DNA from: JANQEU01 sp965242805
GTDB taxonomy: Bacteria > Bacteroidota > Bacteroidia > Cytophagales > Cyclobacteriaceae
Assembly: GCA_965242805.1 (NCBI GenBank)
Contig: CBDETD010000002.1
Coordinates: 372,001 to 436,000, forward strand
Direction: 5' to 3'
Length of the DNA stretch: 64,000 bases
A program made the position numbers and the translations under genes. This document shows positions 53,139 to 62,668 of the stretch, piece after piece; within the stretch, counting starts at the first letter, position 1; each line of letters starts with the position of its first letter. The notes beneath the pieces were generated by a model. The model did no database searches. It saw only the letters and a list, made by a program, of their open reading frames with translations, and was not told the DNA's origin.

Positions 53139-56100
53139 ATGAATAGAATTAGTAAAATATTACTTCTGATTTTGCTGGTACACGTTCATTTTTTAGATGG
53201 ACAGACGATTAGTAAAGCGGAATACAAAGAAAAATTGCGTGGCTTCTGGCTGGGCAGTAGCATCGCTAATTGGACAGGATTGAAAACTGAGGGGTTGCGC
53301 AATAAGAAACCTTACTTTACGGACGAGGACTGGAATACCGACCAGGGACGGGAATGGCTTGGCACCAACATAGATTTTGTACTGGATCAGGAAATTTGGG
53401 GCGCTGATGATGATACGGATATTGAGTACATCTATCAACATGCATTGGAGACTTACAATACCTATCAGTTAACCGGAGACCAAATCAGAACACAATGGCT
53501 CGATCACATCTCGGCAGAGGAAGAGAATTACTTATGGGTGTCCAATCAAACAGCGTTTGACCTTATGATGGAGGAAAATATGGTTCCTCCGGTAACGTCG
53601 TTACCTCATCTCAATGAGAATTGGGAGATGATAGATGCCCAGCTGACCACTGAGATCTTTGGCTTACTGGCACCTACGAATCCTGATGTGGCCCTTGATA
53701 TTTCTTACCTCCCCATCAGAACTACTGCCTATTCACACTCTTTGTATGCAGCCCAATTCTATGTCATCATGCATGCTCTGGCCAGCAGTGTTGACCAAGG
53801 ATTGTCTCGCCGGGACCAGGTCTTGTGGTTGGCAGATTCTGCCAGAACCTACATTCCTGAATCATCCTATATCGCTAAAATGTACGATTGGGTAAGAAAT
53901 GAGTACATGAATTCAACGGATATAAATGACTGGGAATCAGTAAGAGATGAGTTTCATGATGTGTACATAGAAGGAGGTGCCGATGACTATACGTACTCAG
54001 CATTTTACGACTGTGGCAGTAATTTCGGATTCAGTATTGTGAGTTTACTTTTTGGAGAGGGAGACTACAAAAGGACTGTCCAGATAGGTACCCTTTCAGG
54101 TCAGGATTCGGACAATCCCACTGCGACGTGGGGAGGCTTACTTGGATTTATGTATGGTTTCGACGGATTGAAAGAACATTTCGATAATTACGATTTTTCA
54201 GAGCAGTACGATATCAGTCGTACTCGTATCAATTTTGGAGAAGGTGTGGATACCTTTTCTGCCATGGCTGAAAGACTTCTTCCAATTATTGACAAGGTTG
54301 TAGTTGAAAAAATGAAGGGTACCGCCTCGGAAGAAACCTGGACCATTGATGTGCAAGCTGCAAGTAAGTACTTTGTATCATCAGTAAATGGAACACCTGA
54401 TGGAGATGGAAGTCAGGAAAAGCCATGGGATTCCCTTGATGACATCGATAATTTTGCGTTTTCACCTGGTGACTCTGTTCTGTTTGAACAAGGATCTGAA
54501 TGGGTCGGATCTTTTGAAATCACATCTTCCGGATCGCTGAATTCTCCAGTCGTATTTACCTCATACGGTTCAGGAAACAGACCCGCCATAAGCAATCCTG
54601 ATGGGACTGTAAACGATGGAAACGCAATTCGTATTTCTGGAAGCCACATTGTAATAGATGACCTTTACATTTATGATTGTGGATTAAGCGGGCCACGTAC
54701 TGTTGGGGGCATCGCTTCTTTCAATCGGGACGATCATCACATCACCGTTCAAAACAGTGAATTCAGCGGATGTCGGGTAGGAGTTAGGCTCTATGCCCAT
54801 GATGTGTTGATAACCAACAACTATCTGCATAGTCCCGGAGGAGGTATTAATGAGTGGTGGGGACCTATGAGTATAGTAGGAGCGGGGTATAGCGGAGAGA
54901 TCTCTTACAACACTATTGAAGGATTTTTGGCACCTAACAACTATGGTTTTGATGGGGGAGCCATCGAACTGGATGATGAAGGCATTCATGTTGATTGGAA
55001 GATACATCATAATATCAGTCGAGGTAACGAAGGTTTCTTGGAAACTTACGATGATTCCGAATGTGATGATTGTACCTGGGGTGGGATTGAGATATATTAT
55101 AACTATAGTGATGATTACCAGTGGTTTATGGATGGACCCATCGGGAATGATCCTGTTATCGAAAACAATACGATACTGAGGGTATTGCCGGCCAATACCG
55201 ATTTCAACTGGGGTATCAGCCTTCATCACACCATTCCACAGGGATCAGTTCGTAACAATATATTCGTCCTGGCCAATGGAGTAAAAGCCTTTGAGTGGGA
55301 AAATCCAGGATCCGCACCAAGCAATAACATTTACTTCTCGGTTGATGGCAGCCTGAATAATCCCAAAGGATATGCATTAGGAGAGAATGAAATAATCGGT
55401 GATCCACTATTTATCGATTACGAATCCCGTGATTTGCGACTACGAAAAGGCAGTCCGGCTGTTGATAGAGGTGAAATTTCCGACTATACCGTAGACCTCA
55501 ACGGGAATCCCGTCCCATTGGGGAATGCACCAGATCTGGGCGCCTATGAATCCTCATTTTTCGCTATCGTTCCTCGCATTGAGTTTGTGATTGACGAATT
55601 GACCATTGAACTAGATGGTAATGGCAGCTTGGCTGAGGACGGGCAGAGCATCACAGGCTATTCCTGGGATTTCGGAGACGAGACCAGTGGTTCGGGAAGC
55701 GCTGTATCGCATACATATGGTGATGCTGGAAACTACATCATTACGTTGACAGTGACATCCTCTTCCGGGGAATCCGCCAGTATTACCAAATCCGTTACTG
55801 TCATTAAGCCACCGGATCCAATTGAAAATATGTGGCGCTCATTTGACGTACAGCTCCTAGCCGGAAATCCCCAAGCCACAGTAAGCGATGGAATAACCAG
55901 CGTTGACCTTCAATTTTATGAATCAACCAATGATGACGGAGTCAATAAGGGTGAACTGTTGTCACCTTACAATCCTGGAGGTCATTCGGAAGATTTTAAT
56001 CATGTTGAAAATTACTGGGGAGAAGACTATCCATACATAGGCAAAAGCACAGTACCGCAAGGTGATGATACTGAAGAATCCAGGGAACAATTTCCAGGTG

Positions 56101-56687
56101 TGCTCGATTTACAAATGCATCCCCCAAGCAATGATCACTTGATTGTCTGTGCATTTGAAGCGCCATTTGCAGGAAACTATATTGTATCGAACTTGGCAAT
56201 AAGGCGTGTCTACGATGAAGGTTCGGAAGCAGCATTGAAGCTATTTGGTCCAGACAAGGAATTGTTGGCCACACTAACGGGTAACTCCCGGTCCTGGAAG
56301 TACGATGTGAAAACCTATACCTTAAGAAATGTTGCCGAAGGTGACCTGATTTATTTTGCCGTGGATAATGTGGATGGATTTGCCTATGATGCTATTGAAG
56401 TATTGTGGAGTATTAGATTTGATGGGCTTAAAACGGGATCCAATCATTCCCTGGATAGTCGGGATATCAATATTTATCCAAATCCGTCCGCAGGAATGGT
56501 TCATATATCTCTTGATAGAGATGCGAGAAGTACTGATTCTGCGCTCTATATAAGGGATATGGCCGGTAGGGAGATTGACAGGTATAATTTAAGGGACCAA
56601 AATTTAACGCTGGACTTATCACATTTTCCTCCGGGAGTCTATTTTTTACAATACGGTAGGGTTTCAAAACGGATAATAATCAGCTAA
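53139..56687 (+). CDS. Secreted fusion: ARH, parallel beta-helix, PKD, C-terminal module and T9SS sorting domain
   Basis: Seen: 1182 residues. There is a signal peptide (about 1-22), then an ADP-ribosylglycohydrolase-like domain (about 25-390) with GADDDTDIEY (Asp90-92, Asp94) and GQDSDNPTATWGG (Asp323, Asp325). A right-handed parallel beta-helix follows (about 410-805, many N-N-x-I/ITVQNS rungs), then a PKD domain (about 810-885, YSWDFGDETSGSG). Next is an unrecognised beta-rich module (about 890-1095). A T9SS type A sorting domain (about 1108-1182, INIYPNPSAG) closes it. T9SS predicts display on, or release from, the cell surface. The acidic metal sites look complete. Inferred to free ribose from ADP-ribosyl, nucleoside or ribosylated-polymer substrates. 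Same operon as its neighbours, 34 bp after the nucleoside hydrolase. Confidence 0.85.
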   Translation: MNRISKILLLILLVHVHFLDGQTISKAEYKEKLRGFWLGSSIANWTGLKTEGLRNKKPYFTDEDWNTDQGREWLGTNIDFVLDQEIWGADDDTDIEYIYQHALETYNTYQLTGDQIRTQWLDHISAEEENYLWVSNQTAFDLMMEENMVPPVTSLPHLNENWEMIDAQLTTEIFGLLAPTNPDVALDISYLPIRTTAYSHSLYAAQFYVIMHALASSVDQGLSRRDQVLWLADSARTYIPESSYIAKMYDWVRNEYMNSTDINDWESVRDEFHDVYIEGGADDYTYSAFYDCGSNFGFSIVSLLFGEGDYKRTVQIGTLSGQDSDNPTATWGGLLGFMYGFDGLKEHFDNYDFSEQYDISRTRINFGEGVDTFSAMAERLLPIIDKVVVEKMKGTASEETWTIDVQAASKYFVSSVNGTPDGDGSQEKPWDSLDDIDNFAFSPGDSVLFEQGSEWVGSFEITSSGSLNSPVVFTSYGSGNRPAISNPDGTVNDGNAIRISGSHIVIDDLYIYDCGLSGPRTVGGIASFNRDDHHITVQNSEFSGCRVGVRLYAHDVLITNNYLHSPGGGINEWWGPMSIVGAGYSGEISYNTIEGFLAPNNYGFDGGAIELDDEGIHVDWKIHHNISRGNEGFLETYDDSECDDCTWGGIEIYYNYSDDYQWFMDGPIGNDPVIENNTILRVLPANTDFNWGISLHHTIPQGSVRNNIFVLANGVKAFEWENPGSAPSNNIYFSVDGSLNNPKGYALGENEIIGDPLFIDYESRDLRLRKGSPAVDRGEISDYTVDLNGNPVPLGNAPDLGAYESSFFAIVPRIEFVIDELTIELDGNGSLAEDGQSITGYSWDFGDETSGSGSAVSHTYGDAGNYIITLTVTSSSGESASITKSVTVIKPPDPIENMWRSFDVQLLAGNPQATVSDGITSVDLQFYESTNDDGVNKGELLSPYNPGGHSEDFNHVENYWGEDYPYIGKSTVPQGDDTEESREQFPGVLDLQMHPPSNDHLIVCAFEAPFAGNYIVSNLAIRRVYDEGSEAALKLFGPDKELLATLTGNSRSWKYDVKTYTLRNVAEGDLIYFAVDNVDGFAYDAIEVLWSIRFDGLKTGSNHSLDSRDINIYPNPSAGMVHISLDRDARSTDSALYIRDMAGREIDRYNLRDQNLTLDLSHFPPGVYFLQYGRVSKRIIIS

Positions 56688-56733
56688 TGGTATTATATGG
56701 AAACTATTAATTCACATCTATAAAGAAAATATT

Positions 56734-57732
56734 ATGTTCATAGTCGAATCTTATCCTCTGGCAGTTTTATTATGCATTGTAACCATGCTTTGCTGGGGGT
56801 CCTGGGCAAACACCCAGAAGATGGCTTCCAGGGATTGGGGATTTCCGCTGTTCTACTGGGACTACACCCTTGGAATAATTATCCTTTCCCTCGTATTCGG
56901 ACTTACATTGGGTAGTGTGGGGGTCAGTGGACAGGCATTCGTTCCCAATCTGCTCCAGGCCACTGTGAATGCTATATTATTAGCGCTTTTGGGAGGCCTC
57001 ATTTTCAACATTGCCAATTTGCTTTTGGTAGCTGCTATCGATGTAGCTGGTATGGCTATTGCTTTTCCAATCGGTATCGGTATTGCACTAGTCTTAGGAG
57101 TCATTGTCAACTATGTGGCAGTACCTATTGGGGATCCAACTTTATTGTTTCTGGGAGTAGGTCTTGTTGCGATAGCCATTATTGTTGATGCATTGGCCTA
57201 TAAAAGGATATCGACCGGTACGGCTACCAAAAAGGGGATATTATTGTCATTGTCTGCCGGCATTCTGATGGGTTTCTTTTATCGCTTTGTGGCTGCATCG
57301 ATGTCTGCTGATTTTGGTAACACAACCCCGGGACTTCTGACCCCTTACACGGCTGTGTTTGTGTTTGCCATAGGCATCTTTCTATCAAACTTCCTGTTCA
57401 ATACATTCTTTATGTATAGGCCCGTGAGCGGTGGCAAGGTCACCTACTCAGATTACCTTAAGAAAGGGACTCCAAGGTTACATATCATTGGAATTTTTGG
57501 AGGTATCATCTGGGCCATTGGAATGTTACTCAATATGATTGCTGCAGGTACCGCTGGCTTTGCTATTTCGTATGGCTTAGGTCAGGGAGCAACAATGGTT
57601 GCCGCCATCTGGGGGGTATTTATCTGGAAAGAATTCAAAGATGCCCCAAAGGGTACAAATACCTTAATCTGGTTAATGTTCCTGCTGTTTGCCGCAGGAC
57701 TTAGTTTAATTATCATCGCAAAAACTGTTTAA
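56734..57732 (+). CDS. Ureide-permease-like (UPS/DMT) sugar or nucleobase transporter
   Basis: A 332-residue inner-membrane protein with ten predicted TM helices. It opens with PLAVLLCIVTMLCWGSWANTQK and FYWDYTLGIIILSLVFGLTLGS, as in the ureide permease/RhaT-like branch of the drug/metabolite superfamily, and has two mirrored five-TM halves. Plant UPS members carry uracil, allantoin and xanthine; bacterial relatives include ribose and glucose:H+ symporters. The ribokinase starts 3 bp after its stop, which makes ribose the most likely substrate, as for RusT. Nucleobase transport is the main alternative. Confidence 0.83.
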   Translation: MFIVESYPLAVLLCIVTMLCWGSWANTQKMASRDWGFPLFYWDYTLGIIILSLVFGLTLGSVGVSGQAFVPNLLQATVNAILLALLGGLIFNIANLLLVAAIDVAGMAIAFPIGIGIALVLGVIVNYVAVPIGDPTLLFLGVGLVAIAIIVDALAYKRISTGTATKKGILLSLSAGILMGFFYRFVAASMSADFGNTTPGLLTPYTAVFVFAIGIFLSNFLFNTFFMYRPVSGGKVTYSDYLKKGTPRLHIIGIFGGIIWAIGMLLNMIAAGTAGFAISYGLGQGATMVAAIWGVFIWKEFKDAPKGTNTLIWLMFLLFAAGLSLIIIAKTV

Positions 57733-57734
57733 AA

Positions 57735-58664
57735 ATGGGAAAGATAGTTGTCATCGGCAGTAGCAACACAGATCTGGTTGTAAGCTCAAAGAAGTTACCT
57801 TCTCCCGGAGAAACGATACTAGGAGGAGATTTCAATCTAATTGCTGGAGGAAAAGGGGCAAATCAGGCAGTAGCTGCCGCAAGGGCCGGTAGCGATGTAA
57901 TGTTTGTCTCCAAAGTTGGCAACGACTATTTTGGCGATAAGGCATTGGAGGGATACAAAAAAGATAACATTAACCTGGATCATATTTTCACCGATCCCGA
58001 TAAACCATCCGGTGTTGCGATCATACTGGTTGATGAGACAACCGGCCAAAATTCTATTGTAGTTGCCCCCGGATCGAACAGCTCCTTATCTATTGCCGAC
58101 ATTAAGCAAGTTGAAAAGGAGATCGCACTTGCTGACATCGTATTGGTTCAATTGGAGATTCCCCTGGAGACCGTGGAGTATGTGTTTCAGGTGGCGAAGG
58201 AGCATAAGGTTAAAACCATATTGAATCCGGCCCCCGCTCGACCGCTGTCTGATGAATTATTGGGAATGGTCGACATCATAACACCAAACGAAACAGAAAC
58301 TGAGATCCTTGTGGGGGTTGATCCCGCTGAGGAACAAAATTTAAAGGAAGCAGGGGAAAGATTACTATCAAAAGTCAGGGGAGCAGTTCTAATTACTTTG
58401 GGTGAACAGGGTGTTTATTTTGTTTCCAAAAATGGAGAAAACACCTTGATTCCATCGATGAAAGTAAAAGCAGTAGATACAACGGCGGCCGGAGATGTTT
58501 TTAACGGATATCTAGCTTCGGCTTTATCAGATGGAAAGAGCTTCGAAGAAGCAATTGCAATAGCCAATAAAGCTGCTGCCATTTCAGTTACGATTAGGGG
58601 AGCACAGCCATCGATACCTATGATGGACGAACTAGTAAATTTGGGTGAGGTGGTTATCAAATGA
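57735..58664 (+). CDS. rbsK: Ribokinase
   Basis: The 309-residue protein has the PfkB/ribokinase signatures: GSSNTDLVVSSKKLPSPGETILGGDF near the start, GGKGANQAVAAARAG (sugar-binding), and the C-terminal DTTAAGDVFNGYLA with the catalytic Asp of the AAGD anion hole. The length equals that of E. coli RbsK (309). It phosphorylates D-ribose at O5 with ATP to ribose 5-phosphate in the cytoplasm. It is coupled to the transporter upstream (2 bp gap), so ribose imported by the transporter feeds directly into the pentose phosphate pathway. Confidence 0.93.
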   Translation: MGKIVVIGSSNTDLVVSSKKLPSPGETILGGDFNLIAGGKGANQAVAAARAGSDVMFVSKVGNDYFGDKALEGYKKDNINLDHIFTDPDKPSGVAIILVDETTGQNSIVVAPGSNSSLSIADIKQVEKEIALADIVLVQLEIPLETVEYVFQVAKEHKVKTILNPAPARPLSDELLGMVDIITPNETETEILVGVDPAEEQNLKEAGERLLSKVRGAVLITLGEQGVYFVSKNGENTLIPSMKVKAVDTTAAGDVFNGYLASALSDGKSFEEAIAIANKAAAISVTIRGAQPSIPMMDELVNLGEVVIK

Positions 58665-58692
58665 CGTGACCAACTGACCTGAACACCTGAAA

Positions 58693-59985
58693 ATGAGAGG
58701 TAGTTTTTTTGTCTTTGTTTGTACCGCGCTAATGTTGCTTGTCGTGGATGCTTGTAGTGACAACTCTCGCCTACCTACATCAGATACAGGCCAGAATTAT
58801 TACATCGACAGTGGAACGGGTGACGATAACAATAGTGGGACGAGTGAAAAATTTCCCTGGAGATCATTGGACAAAGTTTCTGCTACGACCTTTCGACCCG
58901 GTGATAATATCTATTTCAAACGTGGCAGCAGCTATCAGGGTAACGTGACGATATACGGGGATGGAACAGAGAACGATCCAATCACTATTTCAGCATATGG
59001 TACAGGAGACGCACCTAAATTTACCAATCCCGATAGTACCGATCATAATGGTGTGGCAATGGCCATCCGAGGCGATTATCACATCGTAGAGAACCTTTAT
59101 TTTCATCACTGCGCACCCGCTCCAGGCGGTCGTGTACCCTTTGAACGAGTATGGGCTATGGGAGCATTGCATGTGAGTGTAGGAAACGATCATGTAACTA
59201 TCAGAAATAACGAGTTCGCGAACAATCCAAAAGCCATTCAGACCTACAGTGAGTACAGTCTTATCACCAAAAATTATATCCATGATAGAAATCCCTTACA
59301 AGTCAATGGTTTTTTATCTGAGCCTTATTGGGGCCCCATTGGGATCCAAATAGGAATTGGTAACCAGGAGATTTCACACAATAGAATTGAGAATATGTTC
59401 ATTGGCGGTGGTGAATGGGGTGGTGATGGGGGTGCCTTCGAAATTGATGATGGCAGAAAACATAAAGACAGCATCCATTTACATCACAATATCACTTACC
59501 ACAACATGGGATTTGTTGAAATCAGCTATACCGATGATTTTGAGAAGCGTTCCACCTCAAGCATTCGAATTGATCATAATGTTAGCCGTGACTATCAGGA
59601 CTTTGTTCTCTGGTGGGCACCGACTAAAAATAGTGTAATTGAAAAGAATACTATTATCCGAACGGACAATGAATATACGGGGCCATTTGACGGGGTATTT
59701 ATTATCGATGGGCGACCAGCGGATATCCTGATCCATAAAAATATTGTGGTTTGCGATAAGGATCTGACCGAGGCGATCTTCGTCAAGAGGATTAAATGGG
59801 GTGTGCTGGATGTATCCCATACAGAAAACTTGTATTGGGATGTTGTTGATGGCAAAATCAATCTTGGACTGTTATTTGGTGTTGGAGAGATAGTGGCTGA
59901 TCCGTTATTTGTAGATTGGGAGGGTGGTGATTACCATTTGCGACCTGGTAGTCCGGCAGAAGGTTGGGGCGCATTTAATGATTAG
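58693..59985 (+). CDS. Right-handed beta-helix lipoprotein
   Basis: The 430-residue protein has a lipoprotein signal ending VVDAC (Cys21). It is a clear paralogue of the beta-helix part of the fusion at 53139: both open with Y(F/Y)(V/I)xS.G..D...GS.E.PW.SLD, and both contain WWGP/YWGP(I/M) and a FDGGA(I/F)E(L/I)DD-like site with acidic residues, then DPLF(I/V)D. Families with this fold include pectate lyases and other polysaccharide-cleaving or -epimerising enzymes; the acidic DD pair may be catalytic, an inference. It starts 28 bp after rbsK in the same operon. Its 3' end overlaps the convergent hydrolase by 4 bp. Confidence 0.82.
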   Translation: MRGSFFVFVCTALMLLVVDACSDNSRLPTSDTGQNYYIDSGTGDDNNSGTSEKFPWRSLDKVSATTFRPGDNIYFKRGSSYQGNVTIYGDGTENDPITISAYGTGDAPKFTNPDSTDHNGVAMAIRGDYHIVENLYFHHCAPAPGGRVPFERVWAMGALHVSVGNDHVTIRNNEFANNPKAIQTYSEYSLITKNYIHDRNPLQVNGFLSEPYWGPIGIQIGIGNQEISHNRIENMFIGGGEWGGDGGAFEIDDGRKHKDSIHLHHNITYHNMGFVEISYTDDFEKRSTSSIRIDHNVSRDYQDFVLWWAPTKNSVIEKNTIIRTDNEYTGPFDGVFIIDGRPADILIHKNIVVCDKDLTEAIFVKRIKWGVLDVSHTENLYWDVVDGKINLGLLFGVGEIVADPLFVDWEGGDYHLRPGSPAEGWGAFND

Positions 59986-61126
59986 TCATTTCTTCCATCT
60001 GATTCGCTCATGGCCGGTAGGTTTGCAGGAAAGTAATGTTGCACGACCAAGTCCCCAGGAGATTTTCTTCCTATAACAACTTCTTCGTTTTTTAAATGTA
60101 TCGTTAAGAAATTCAATATTTCTTCGCAAAGCAATTCATGGCTCAACTGAGTGTCTCCTATTGGAGGAAAACGGGTAATATTGGGAACCAGGACTGATTC
60201 AATCATACCTATTGATAGGAGTCCGGGGTGGTTTAATTCCATAAATCTTAAAACGGTCCTGTCGGCTGTTTGGAAATACGAGCGAAATAAGTGTGTTTCC
60301 TCGGCATCGATCACTGAATATTTGTTTGCATGATTACTTTGGATCAATAGGGTAGGACAGTTCATTTCATTGGGGAAATAATATGGAGATTTACCCATTA
60401 GTACCGTGTCAGGAATACCATCAAGAGTGATTATTGCATCAGTGTCCCGGTTTTTCATCTGATAAAGAAATGAGGCCTCAGTACCTTTGGAAAATGAGAT
60501 CAGTGAGAGTTTATTTCCATTGACCTTTGAATTCGATGACAAATACCCTTTTATGAATTCAATGTCTCCAAGTTGCAAATCATTCTGTAGGGCTCCACCG
60601 TCATTTTTTTGTGTATGGAGACCAATGTTCGGCATTGTGGCAACATAGAAACCATGACTTGCTAAAAATTCACAAAGAATAAAAGCTGAGTGTGCCGGAC
60701 GACCTCCTCCCTGTACGAAAATCACTAGAGGGAACTCCCCTCGAGACGGGACAGCATTTTTCTGAGCCATTACTTCAGAAAGCAATAAGGTATTAAGGTC
60801 ATTCTCCGTTGCTCCATGACGACCCATCCTTTTCAAAAAAATTTGATCATTGGCTGGAGGTCATAAGTGGAAGAAAAGTCTATTTCCCTTGCTTCTAATT
60901 CAAAATATTCTTTTGCCAAAATCCGCGAATTAAATTGTTCGGTAGGGTACCAAAGACATAGTTGAATAGGTCGATATGATTGATTAAACTGACGTGATGA
61001 GTCCATGAGTAAATATTCCTCAAATCCCACCTGGTATTCTCCAATTGGAAGGTTTCCCCATAATGGAGATCTTGGTATTTGTAAGATTGGTGAGATTGTT
61101 ATAAGTAAGCCTAAGAGAAACTTCAT
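59982..61126 (-). pseudogene. Alpha/beta-hydrolase (dienelactone-hydrolase-like), frameshifted
   Basis: Two overlapping open frames (61126-60833 and 60836-59982) make one protein. The first encodes a signal-like leader and PIQLCLWYPTEQF. The second encodes FPLVIFVQGGGRPAH (oxyanion region), LISFSKGTEASFL (nucleophile elbow with Ser in FSKG), and PTLLIQSN and MELNHPGL (likely Asp/His region). The junction is AAA followed by seven T and then TGA; one more T would join them as MIKFFLKRMG. So this is a decayed gene, a sequence error in the T7 run, or a slippage product. If intact it would be an exported serine hydrolase of about 380 residues. It overlaps the beta-helix gene tail. Confidence 0.75.
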
Positions 61127-61183
61127 ACCCCAATATAAATGGGCAATTAGTTACGGAAAGCAAAATGTCGTGATTGGCTAAAA

Positions 61184-62008
61184 TTATGTCGCCAACGACT
61201 TACTACTTAGATAATTCCGTATTATTTCCTTGTGTTTCCTGCTAGAGAAGACCCGGTGTCCGTTTTTCATAACAACTTCATACCTGGAGTTTTGGCAGGG
61301 ATTGATATCCTGGATAAACTGTATGTTTATTACCGTACCTCTGTGGATACGGATGAAGTTCGAGTTGAGTGATTTCGTGATTTCATTTAAGGTAACTCGC
61401 ATCACCCAGACCTTTTTACCATCATAAATTTTGACATAATGGTCAAAAGATTGCAGGAAATGAATGCCATCTATGGGAATTTGAGTACCGTGACGACCTG
61501 ACTTTACGGACAAAAGAGTTGCTTTATCAGGAATATTCTTTTTTGATTTCCGAAATGTTAGCAAAATGCCCAATATAGCCCAGTAACAAATGATCTGGAT
61601 ATGGAAGAAGTTCTGAAAGAGTTTCTTTGATATTCTTCCAAAGTCTATGTCAAACCTCCATACATTGATATTGGAAACCAGGATCAAATGTGCCACTGCG
61701 AAAATCAAGGCGAACAAGACATGCAATACTGCATTTCTGAGGGTATTTTTATTAAGAGGAAAATGGTCGGAAGCTATCTGTATAAGGGGCATGAATAAGC
61801 CCATGGACAAAAAGATAAAAGAGTTGGAACTAATTTCTTTGATCCAATTAAAGGGATTTCCTGAAATTTCATGAGCTATGAACCTTTGGAAAACGAACGC
61901 AAAAGTGGCGACTGCTAATAGGATGAGGATGGGTCCGAATAAAATCGAAGGGTAAGTTGTCCTATTTTTAAAAGAGCTGATCATCTCTAATATATACGAA
62001 ATTAGCAT
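61184..62008 (-). CDS. Membrane LytTR-family transcriptional regulator
   Basis: The 274-residue protein has four TM helices (about 22-45, 62-82, 90-110, 128-150) and a C-terminal LytTR DNA-binding domain (about 165-270, IDGIHFLQSFDHYVKIYDG ... FIRIHRGTVINIQFIQDI). It has no receiver, so it is not a classical response regulator; a related membrane-LytTR type is common in Bacteroidota. It likely senses something in the membrane or interacts with a partner. It lies 57 bp upstream of the broken hydrolase on the same strand and is its possible regulator. Start choice: MLISYI (62008) or MISSFK (61984). Confidence 0.82.
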   Translation of the reverse strand: MLISYILEMISSFKNRTTYPSILFGPILILLAVATFAFVFQRFIAHEISGNPFNWIKEISSNSFIFLSMGLFMPLIQIASDHFPLNKNTLRNAVLHVLFALIFAVAHLILVSNINVWRFDIDFGRISKKLFQNFFHIQIICYWAILGILLTFRKSKKNIPDKATLLSVKSGRHGTQIPIDGIHFLQSFDHYVKIYDGKKVWVMRVTLNEITKSLNSNFIRIHRGTVINIQFIQDINPCQNSRYEVVMKNGHRVFSSRKHKEIIRNYLSSKSLAT

Positions 62009-62305
62009 ATCTGATCTTATGTTAATTACGCCTTAGCGGTGGTAAACGCAAAATCCCTAGATTGTTACATAATGTTCGTGCATTAGGTTAAGTAAGCTTA
62101 TGATTGCGTTTGTTAGTAATTCTTCTTTAAAAGATCACCTTCATTCTTCTCGGCTGATCAAAGGGTAGGATAGAAGCGGATGACAAATCTGTGCGATGGA
62201 GAATAGATGTACGGCCGATTAATTTCCGGACGCTACGTTTGTGTCTTTAGCGACTATCATCTAATTTAAGGAATGTGTTTTATACGTTGATTTTGTACGG
62301 TTCAC

Positions 62306-62668
62306 ATGGAACAAATTGAGCATTTTGTAGAGATAATTGCCACGATCATAGGTTATGTGGGAATGAGCTTCATCACCCTGGGTGTAATCCTTGCCATTAT
62401 CCAATACGTCGTAAGCCGTTTTGACAATAAATACACAACAGATCATGTCCGCCTGACTTTGGGCACCTACATCCTGATTGGGTTGGAATTTATGGTTGGT
62501 CAGGATATTATCGAAACAGTCCTCCATACCACCATGCATCAGCTATATATGCTGGGCCTTATCGTTGTGATTCGTACCATCCTTGATTTCTTCTTAAGCC
62601 GTGAAATGGGACATTTGAAGCAACATATCGCACAACACGAAAAGGAGTATCAAAGTCGCAAGAAGTAG
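62306..62668 (+). CDS. DUF1622 family membrane protein
   Basis: A 120-residue protein with three TM helices. It has the DUF1622 pattern IIGYVGMSFITLGVILAII, VRLTLGTYILIGLEFMVGQDIIETVL, and LIVVIRTILDFFLSREM. Function unknown. The C-terminal tail is charged and cytoplasmic. Monocistronic by position. The spacer from 62009 to 62305 shows no further features. Confidence 0.88.
   Translation: MEQIEHFVEIIATIIGYVGMSFITLGVILAIIQYVVSRFDNKYTTDHVRLTLGTYILIGLEFMVGQDIIETVLHTTMHQLYMLGLIVVIRTILDFFLSREMGHLKQHIAQHEKEYQSRKK

Noticed and set aside
43046..59985. Ordinary polysaccharide-utilisation locus with glycoside hydrolases
   Set aside because: No glycoside hydrolase family domain is present; the enzymes are ARH-, nucleoside hydrolase- and beta-helix-type, and the sugar kinase is a ribokinase.
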